Below, piece after piece: positions 33,506 through 38,742 of a stretch of DNA of 38,742 nucleotides. The stretch is from the NCBI GenBank assembly GCA_020693225.1, contig JAIMJL010000019.1, positions 1 to 38,742 on the forward strand, in the 5' to 3' direction. A model generated the notes under the pieces. The model was not told the DNA's origin. It did not search any database and saw nothing but the letters and a program-made list of their open reading frames with translations. Made by a program: the position numbers and the translations under genes. Position 1 is the stretch's first letter. Each line of letters begins with the position of its first letter. This stretch comes from Sandarakinorhabdus sp. Lineage in GTDB: Bacteria > Pseudomonadota > Alphaproteobacteria > Sphingomonadales > Sphingomonadaceae.

Positions 33506-34372
33506 GTGGCGGAGGCTGTGTCGCCGGCCTTTTCGCGTGTCCGCCGATTTGGCTTGCGGCAATTCGTTTTCTGGCGCGGTATTGTCTCCAACACCTTGCG
33601 CGATGGCTATATCCACGCCGGAAATATTGCCTATCTGTCGCTGGTCACGCTGTTTCCGCTGGTGATTTTGATCACCAGCGTGACGGCCGCATTCGGCCGC
33701 ACCGATGCCGGGCAGGCAGCGATCGACGGGCTGCTGCGGGCGCTTCCTGCCAACATCGCCGAGCTTTTTGCACCGGTGATCCAGGAGGTGCTGGAGGCGC
33801 GATCGGGCTATCTGCTTTGGGCCGGCGGGGTGGTGGCGCTGTGGACGGTGACCACCTTCATCGAGACCTTGCGCGACATCATTCACCGCGCCTTCCAGAC
33901 CCCGATGCGACGGTCTTTCTGGGAGTATCGCCTCTATTCGATGGGGGCGACGCTGCTCACCATGCTGCTGGTGACGGTCGCGTTCGTGTCGCAGGTGGTG
34001 CTGGTGGTGGCGATGAAGAGCATCCGGCACCTGTTTCCCTATACCGTTGAAATGCCCGGCTGGGTCGATCTTTCGCAATGGCTGCCGCCGGGGATTATTT
34101 TCCTGTCGTTGTGGGCGGTTTTCAAGCTGCTGGCGCCGGCCGGCAATCGCCACAGCCCCGGCTGGCCGGGCGCGCTGGTAACCACCATCACCTGGATCGG
34201 CGGCTCCTTTCTGCTGGGGCCGGTGCTGTCGCGCTTTGGCGACATGAGCATCACCTATGGTGCGCTTTCGGGGGTGATGGTGGCGATGCTGTTCTTCTAT
34301 TGTGTGGGCCTGGCGCTGGTGCTGGGGGCGGAACTGAACGCCGCTCTGGCAAAGCAGGTCGCCAGAGCCTAG
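33506..34372 (+). CDS. YihY/BrkB-family inner membrane protein
   Basis: A 288-residue protein with about six membrane segments. The N-terminal block GNIAYLSLVTLFPLVILITS is the family signature, followed by TTFIETLRDIIHRAF and, near the end, TYGALSGVMVAMLFFYCVGLALVLGAELNAAL (residues about 250-280). The family was once called ribonuclease BN in error; its function is unknown, with proposed roles in transport. GTG 33506 is used as start, just after the DnaJ-like stop. Confidence 0.9.
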   Translation: MAEAVSPAFSRVRRFGLRQFVFWRGIVSNTLRDGYIHAGNIAYLSLVTLFPLVILITSVTAAFGRTDAGQAAIDGLLRALPANIAELFAPVIQEVLEARSGYLLWAGGVVALWTVTTFIETLRDIIHRAFQTPMRRSFWEYRLYSMGATLLTMLLVTVAFVSQVVLVVAMKSIRHLFPYTVEMPGWVDLSQWLPPGIIFLSLWAVFKLLAPAGNRHSPGWPGALVTTITWIGGSFLLGPVLSRFGDMSITYGALSGVMVAMLFFYCVGLALVLGAELNAALAKQVARA

Positions 34373-34398
34373 ACAGGCGCTAAAGTCGGGGAGTTTGC

Positions 34399-35202
34399 AT
34401 GGCCGGATTGATGCAGGGAAAGCGCGGGCTGATCATGGGGGTCGCCAATGACCGCTCGCTGGCCTGGGGAATAGCGTCTGCGCTGGCGGCGCATGGCGCG
34501 GAGCTGGCATTCAGCTATCAGGGTGAGGCGCTGGAGAAGCGGGTGCGGCCGCTGGCGGAGAGCGTGGGTTCGAGCCTGCTGTTCGATTGTGATGTGGGAT
34601 CGGACGAGAGCATCGATGGCTGTTTTGCAGCACTGTCCGCACATTGGCCGGCGATCGACTTTCTGGTGCACGCCATCGGCTTTTCCGACAAGAACGAGCT
34701 GCGCGGGCTTTATGCCGACACCAGCCGCGAGAATTTCCGCATGAGCATGGACATCAGCGTCTACAGCTTCACGGCCGTTGCGCGGCGGGCGGCGGCGATG
34801 ATGCCGAACGGCGGCAGCCTGCTCACGCTGAGCTATTATGGCGCGGAAAAGGTGATCCCGCATTACAATGTGATGGGGGTTGCCAAGGCGGGGCTGGAAG
34901 CCAGCGTGCGCTATCTGGCGGCGGATTATGGCCGACAGGGCATTCGCGTGAACAGCATTTCCGCCGGCCCGGTGAAAACGCTGGCGGCGAGCGGCATCGG
35001 CGATTTCCGCTACATCCTGAAGTGGAACGAACTGAACAGCCCGCTCCGGCGCAACATCACCATAGAGGATGTGGGCGGCGCCGGGCTTTATCTGCTGTCA
35101 GACCTGTCGTCGGGCGTGACGGGGGAAAATCATCATGTGGATGCGGGCTATCACAGCATCGGCATGAAGGCGGAGGATGCGCCGGATATTGCGCTGGCAT
35201 GA
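34399..35202 (+). CDS. fabI: Enoyl-ACP reductase (NADH)
   Basis: Reduces enoyl-ACP in the last step of each fatty-acid elongation cycle. The 267-residue protein has the nucleotide-binding [20 protein letters not shown] and the catalytic pair Tyr156-Lys163 ([10 protein letters not shown]), at the same residue numbers as the E. coli enzyme. [15 protein letters not shown] is the flexible substrate loop. It is a likely triclosan target. GGGGAG precedes the ATG. Its stop overlaps the aroC start (ATGA). Confidence 0.96.
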   Translation: MAGLMQGKRGLIMGVANDRSLAWGIASALAAHGAELAFSYQGEALEKRVRPLAESVGSSLLFDCDVGSDESIDGCFAALSAHWPAIDFLVHAIGFSDKNELRGLYADTSRENFRMSMDISVYSFTAVARRAAAMMPNGGSLLTLSYYGAEKVIPHYNVMGVAKAGLEASVRYLAADYGRQGIRVNSISAGPVKTLAASGIGDFRYILKWNELNSPLRRNITIEDVGGAGLYLLSDLSSGVTGENHHVDAGYHSIGMKAEDAPDIALA

Positions 35203-36272
35203 GCCACAACAGTTTCGGTCATCTTTTTCGCTTTGCCACCTGGGGGGAGTCGCATGGGCCGGCTTTGGGGGCGGTGGTGGATGGCTGTCCGCCAGGGCTG
35301 TTGCTTTCCGAGGCGGATATCCAGCCGTTTCTGGACAAGCGGCGGCCGGGGAGCAGTCGCTTCACCACGCAGCGGCAGGAGCCGGACCGGGTGGAGATCT
35401 TGTCGGGCGTGTATGAGGGGCGCACGACCGGCACGCCGATCAGCCTGATGATCCGCAATGTGGATCAACGCTCCAAGGATTATTCTGCGGTGGCGCAAAG
35501 CTATCGCCCCGGTCATGCCGATTATGCCTATGATGCCAAATATGGCTTTCGCGATCCGCGCGGCGGCGGGCGGTCCAGCGCGCGAGAGACGGCGGCGCGG
35601 GTGGCTGCGGGCGCGGTGGCGCGCAAGGTGCTGGGCGATGCGGTGACGATCCGCGGCTATCTGGTCGAGCTGGGTGGGGATGCGATTGAACGGGCGGCAT
35701 TCGATGCGGCGGAGATCGAGCGCAATCCCTTTTTCTGCCCGGATGCGGACGCCGCCTTGCGCTGGGAAGGCGCGCTGGATGCGGCGCGCAAGTCCGGATC
35801 GTCTTTGGGCGCCATTGTGGAAGTGACCGCGACCGGCGTTCCGGCGGGCTGGGGCTCGCCCGTCTATCACAAGCTGGATGGCCAGCTGGCGGCGGCGATG
35901 ATGAGCATCAATGCCGTGAAGGGTGTGGAAATCGGCGACGGCTTTGCCGCCGCCCGGTTGCGCGGCGAGGAGAATGCCGATGCAATGCGACCGGGCGCCG
36001 ATGGCCCGCAGTTTCTTGCCAACCATGCCGGCGGCACGGCCGGCGGCATCAGCACCGGCCAGCCGCTCTTGGTGCGCATGGCGCTGAAGCCGACAAGCAG
36101 CATCCTGACCCCGGTGCAAACCATCACCCGCCAAGGCGAGGCGTCCGATATCGTGACCAAAGGGCGGCACGATCCGTGCGTGGGCATCCGCGCGGCACCG
36201 GTTGCGGAGGCGATGATGGCGCTGGTGCTGGCGGATGCAATGTTGATGCACCGCGGGCAGACGGGCCGCTGA
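35199..36272 (+). CDS. aroC: Chorismate synthase
   Basis: Makes chorismate from EPSP using reduced FMN, the last step of the shikimate pathway. The 357-residue protein shows signatures [33 protein letters not shown] and [22 protein letters not shown] (residues about 100-140). A conserved [10 protein letters not shown] and [15 protein letters not shown] lie near the C-terminus. The start is ATG 35199 (MSHNSFG), overlapping the fabI stop; the frame open from 34644 is antisense-like noise within fabI. The last codons and stop lie in a 28-bp tandem repeat. Confidence 0.96.
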   Translation: MSHNSFGHLFRFATWGESHGPALGAVVDGCPPGLLLSEADIQPFLDKRRPGSSRFTTQRQEPDRVEILSGVYEGRTTGTPISLMIRNVDQRSKDYSAVAQSYRPGHADYAYDAKYGFRDPRGGGRSSARETAARVAAGAVARKVLGDAVTIRGYLVELGGDAIERAAFDAAEIERNPFFCPDADAALRWEGALDAARKSGSSLGAIVEVTATGVPAGWGSPVYHKLDGQLAAAMMSINAVKGVEIGDGFAAARLRGEENADAMRPGADGPQFLANHAGGTAGGISTGQPLLVRMALKPTSSILTPVQTITRQGEASDIVTKGRHDPCVGIRAAPVAEAMMALVLADAMLMHRGQTGR

Positions 36273-36336
36273 TAGAGAGCGCGGGCAGACGGGGCGCTGA
36301 ACTGTAACGCGGGCAGAAGGGGCGATCAGCCCTATT
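36253..36336. repeat. 28-bp tandem repeat across the aroC stop codon
   Basis: Three units start at 36253, 36281 and 36309, each opening with GCGGGCAG followed by a conserved ACGGGGCGCTGA-like segment and a variable tail. The first unit encodes the last aroC residues and stop; the third reaches into the stop codon of the convergent YeiH-type gene. Confidence 0.85.
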
Positions 36337-37366
36337 CGAACAGCAACATCGCCGCCCCCAGAGACAGCGCCAATGCGACCAGCGAGGCGCCGGCGACCAC
36401 CAGCAGCGGGCGCGGGCCGGAGGCCAGCAGGTCCTTCATCGGCGAGCGGATGGCGGCGGCGGCGATCGCCATCGCCATCAGCCAGGTGGAGAGTTTCGAG
36501 GCAATGGCGACGGCGGGGGCGGGGATGATGCCGGTGGAATTGATGGCGGCGACTGCGAAAAAGCCCAGCAGGAACAGCGGCACCGCGACGCCCTTCGCCT
36601 TGGCGCCGCCATCGCGGAACAGTGCGGCGACGATCAGCAGGATGGGCGCCAGCATGGCGACGCGGGAAAGTTTGACGATGGTGGCCACTTCGCCGGCTTG
36701 CGGCGAAAAGGCGGTGCCGGCGCCGACCGCCTGCGCCACATCATGGATGGCGGCCCCCATCAGGAAGCCGGCCGCGCGGTCAGACAGGCCGAGGCCGGCG
36801 GCCAGCGGCGGGTAAAGCGCCATGGCCGCCGCGCCGACCGCGGAAATGCCAACCAGGACCATCGTGACATCGGCCTGGGTGACCCGCCGCTCGCCCAGAG
36901 TGGCGGCCAGCGCCATCGCCGCCGAGCCGCCGCAGATCGCCACCGCGCCGCCTGCCAGTGCGCCGAAGGCGTGCGAAAAGCCCAGCGCGCGGGCAATCGC
37001 CACGCCCGACAGGAAGGTGAGCGCAAGGATGGCCAGCACCAGCGCGAAGGTTGCCCAGCCGAGGTCTGCGATATCGCCCAGGGTTATGCGCACGCCGATC
37101 AGCACGACGGCAAGGCGCAGCAGGTCGCGGGCGGCAAAGCTTAGCCCGGCATTCAGCCGCCGATCCCCCGACAGGAAATTGAGCGCAAGGCCGACCAGCA
37201 ACGCCATCAGCGTGAGCGGCGCACCATAATGATCGGAGAGGTAGCCCGCTGCCAGCGTGGCCAGGAGCGCCACCATCAATCCCGGGACATAGTCCTTCAG
37301 GCTTTGCTTGGGTGTGGTTTCGATGTCGCCATAGAGATCGGCGGCCTGGAAGCTCGGGCGGTTCAT
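36332..37366 (-). CDS. YeiH-family putative sulfate exporter
   Basis: A 344-residue membrane protein with about ten hydrophobic segments, starting near residue 28 (GLMVALLATLAAGYL). Family hallmarks are LLRLAVVLIGVRITLGDI, GGAVAICGGSAAMALAATLG and MGAAIHDVAQAVGAG. The family (Cons_hypoth698 / PSE) is tentatively linked to sulfate or sulfite export; the substrate is not established. I start at ATG 37366 (MNRPSFQAADLYGDIE); the longer frame to 37606 overlaps the upstream small membrane protein gene. It follows that gene by 23 bases. Confidence 0.88.
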   Translation of the reverse strand: MNRPSFQAADLYGDIETTPKQSLKDYVPGLMVALLATLAAGYLSDHYGAPLTLMALLVGLALNFLSGDRRLNAGLSFAARDLLRLAVVLIGVRITLGDIADLGWATFALVLAILALTFLSGVAIARALGFSHAFGALAGGAVAICGGSAAMALAATLGERRVTQADVTMVLVGISAVGAAAMALYPPLAAGLGLSDRAAGFLMGAAIHDVAQAVGAGTAFSPQAGEVATIVKLSRVAMLAPILLIVAALFRDGGAKAKGVAVPLFLLGFFAVAAINSTGIIPAPAVAIASKLSTWLMAMAIAAAAIRSPMKDLLASGPRPLLVVAGASLVALALSLGAAMLLFE

Positions 37367-37389
37367 GGCGGCCTGTTGCGCGTGTTTGG

Positions 37390-37749
37390 CTAGAAAATCC
37401 AGGATTCCACATTGGCGATGGGTTCGCGCTTTTGCGCGGCCAGCAGGCTTTTCACCGCGCGCACCACAAACCAGACCGCGACCGCCCCGAACAACAGCGG
37501 GGCCAGCAGGAACAGCGTGATGATCGAGCCGATGGTGGCGAGGATGGTGTAGACCATGCCGATCCAGAAGGTGCGGATGTGATAGCGATAGTGCGTATCT
37601 TCCCACGCTTCATGGTTTTCCTTTTGCCAGACATAGCAGAGGATGACCCCGATGAGCGTGGTGATGCCGGCGAGGAACGAGCCGATGTAGAGCAGCGCGA
37701 TGATGGTTGGGCGGTTCATTTCGAAATCGTTGGCGCGTTCGTCTGCCAT
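37390..37749 (-). CDS. Small four-segment membrane protein (DUF4870/Tic20-like)
   Basis: A 119-residue protein of unknown function. After a short polar N-terminus there are hydrophobic segments at about 14-35 (TIIALLYIGSFLAGITTLIG), 60-80 and 80-100. HEAWEDTHYRYHIRTFW between them is the conserved polar loop of this small-membrane-protein group. AGGAG lies about eight bases before ATG 37749. It shares its 66-base upstream region with rnpB, transcribed away from it. Confidence 0.85.
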   Translation of the reverse strand: MADERANDFEMNRPTIIALLYIGSFLAGITTLIGVILCYVWQKENHEAWEDTHYRYHIRTFWIGMVYTILATIGSIITLFLLAPLLFGAVAVWFVVRAVKSLLAAQKREPIANVESWIF

Positions 37750-37780
37750 GGCCTGGCTCCTGTGTTGCAGGGCTGAAACC

Positions 37781-37810
37781 TTGACCTTTCCGGGCGCTGT
37801 TGACAAGGAT
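37781..37810 (+). promoter_or_regulatory. rnpB promoter
   Basis: TTGACC (37781-37786) as -35 and AAGGAT (37805-37810) as -10, 18 bases apart, put the transcription start at about 37816, exactly the first base of the RNase P RNA P1 stem. Confidence 0.55.
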
Positions 37811-37815
37811 GTTGC

Positions 37816-38220
37816 GTGTCAGAGGTTCAGGCGATCGCGGCGTTCGGACGGTTGTGCGAAGGTCGAGGAAAGTCCGGGCTCCAGGGATGAACGGTGGCGG
37901 GTAACGCCCGCCGGCCCGGCGTTTCAGGCGCCGGGCAAGGGACAGTGCAACAGAAAGCAAACCGCCGGACGGGCTGAAATGGCTTCCGGCAAGGGCGAAA
38001 GGGTGCGGCAAGAGCGCACCGCGCCGCTGGCAACAGCGGCGGCACGGCAAACCCCACCGGGAGCAAGACCGAATAGGCGCGTCGCGTGGGAAACCACAGG
38101 CTCATCCGGCCGGAACGCGCGGGTTGGTTGCTAGAGGTGCGTGGCAACACGCATCCCAGATGAATGGTCGCACAGGGGCTTCGGCCCCGGACAGAACCCG
38201 GCTTACAGAGCCTCTGACAC
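37816..38220 (+). ncRNA. rnpB: RNase P RNA, bacterial class A
   Basis: The catalytic RNA that matures tRNA 5' ends. The ends pair as P1: GTGTCAGAGG at 37816-37825 with CCTCTGACAC at 38211-38220. The universal 5' core GAGGAAAGTCCGGGCTCC and the 3' core ACAGAACCCGGCTTACAG are both present, with the conserved ACAGAAA and GGCAAACCCCACC segments between. The ~405-base length fits alphaproteobacterial class A RNA. Confidence 0.96.
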
Positions 38221-38228
38221 GGCTTGGT

Positions 38229-38254
38229 GCGGCGCCGTGGCTTTGCCACGCCGC
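38229..38254 (+). terminator. Hairpin downstream of rnpB
   Basis: GCGG plus CGTGGC, loop TTT, then GCCACG plus CCGC, with a three-base bulge. The following T-run is poor, so termination strength is uncertain. Confidence 0.4.
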
Positions 38255-38327
38255 GTTGAACCGCTTTCTTGTGCGCCGCAGCATCTTCGGCTATGGCGCG
38301 CCACCAACAAAACGCACAGGATTTTTC

Positions 38328-38742
38328 ATGGCCCTCACCCGCACCTTTTCGATCATCAAGCCTGACGCTTGCGCGCGTAACATCACCGGCAAGGTGATCA
38401 CCATGCTGGAAGACGCCGGCCTGCGGGTGGTGGCGTCCAAGCGCATCCACATGACCAAGGCGCAGGCGGAAGGCTTTTACGGCGTGCATGCCGAGCGGCC
38501 CTTCTTCGCCGATCTCGTTGCTTTCATGACCTCCGGCCCGGTGATCGTTCAGGTGCTGGAAGGCGAGGATGCGGTTGCGCTGAACCGTCGCGTGATGGGC
38601 GCCACCAATCCGGCCAACGCTGACGCTGGAACAATCCGCAAGGAACTGGCTGAAAGCATCGAAGCCAACACCGTGCATGGATCGGACAGCGAGGAAAATG
38701 CGGCGATCGAAATCGCCTTCTTCTTCACTCCGGAAGAAATCG
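38328..38742 (+). CDS. ndk: Nucleoside diphosphate kinase (last few residues cut by window edge)
   Basis: Transfers the gamma phosphate among nucleoside di- and triphosphates through a phosphohistidine. Visible are [17 protein letters not shown], the segment [37 protein letters not shown], and the active-site histidine in NTVHGSDS. 138 codons are seen of an expected ~140, so only the last two or three are missing. It lies about 110 bases downstream of rnpB. Confidence 0.96.
   Translation, partial: MALTRTFSIIKPDACARNITGKVITMLEDAGLRVVASKRIHMTKAQAEGFYGVHAERPFFADLVAFMTSGPVIVQVLEGEDAVALNRRVMGATNPANADAGTIRKELAESIEANTVHGSDSEENAAIEIAFFFTPEEI

Noticed and set aside
34644-35198. Upstream extension of the chorismate synthase frame
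   Set aside because: It lies inside fabI in another frame; AroC homologs start at MSHNSFG-like sequence and the ATGA overlap with fabI is a normal coupling.

Overview
The window is high-GC, densely coded DNA that reads as a chromosomal segment of an alphaproteobacterium, most likely of the order Sphingomonadales. Support comes from the rpmF-plsX-fabH-ihfA-merR run, the class A RNase P RNA, the SulP and DnaJ/CbpA types, and above all a propionyl-CoA synthase / malonyl-CoA reductase pair. That pair is known from Chloroflexus and, among Proteobacteria, from a few marine or freshwater (often aerobic anoxygenic phototrophic) bacteria such as Erythrobacter sp. NAP1. The taxonomic call is inferred from gene content; no rRNA gene is present.

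Left block (1-8957, minus strand): a two-gene operon encoding trifunctional propionyl-CoA synthase (pcs) followed by bifunctional malonyl-CoA reductase (mcr, cut by the window edge). Together they convert malonyl-CoA to propionyl-CoA through malonate semialdehyde and 3-hydroxypropionate, the signature half of the 3-hydroxypropionate bi-cycle. Upstream lies a ~300-bp AT-rich, gene-free region with two nested perfect inverted repeats. No other bi-cycle enzyme is in the window.

9.2-16.6 kb: a secreted or periplasmic serine beta-lactamase-like hydrolase carrying two sets of in-frame tandem repeats, an AAA+ ATPase, a PQQ-type sugar dehydrogenase, a YpfJ-type zinc metallopeptidase, a JmjC/cupin-8 protein and a membrane-tethered LuxR-type regulator. 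Two inverted copies of a ~105-bp double-hairpin repeat sit at 10.9 and 15.5 kb and supply or overlap the stop codons of three genes.

16.7-22.9 kb: a minus-strand MAPEG-nagZ-scpA group, divergent from the plus-strand rpmF-plsX-fabH-ihfA-merR-parA cluster (ribosomal protein, phospholipid and fatty-acid initiation, nucleoid protein, regulators).

22.9-29.8 kb: an OmpR/EnvZ-type two-component pair, divergent from a tightly coupled tolC-macA-macB-like tripartite export operon, which it plausibly regulates.

29.9-38.7 kb: a small XRE regulator overlapping a SulP anion transporter, pdxH, a CbpA-like DnaJ protein, a YihY/BrkB membrane protein, fabI overlapping aroC, a YeiH-type exporter, a small four-segment membrane protein, rnpB and the start of ndk (cut by the right edge). 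No tRNA gene, CRISPR array, prophage or insertion sequence was recognised.
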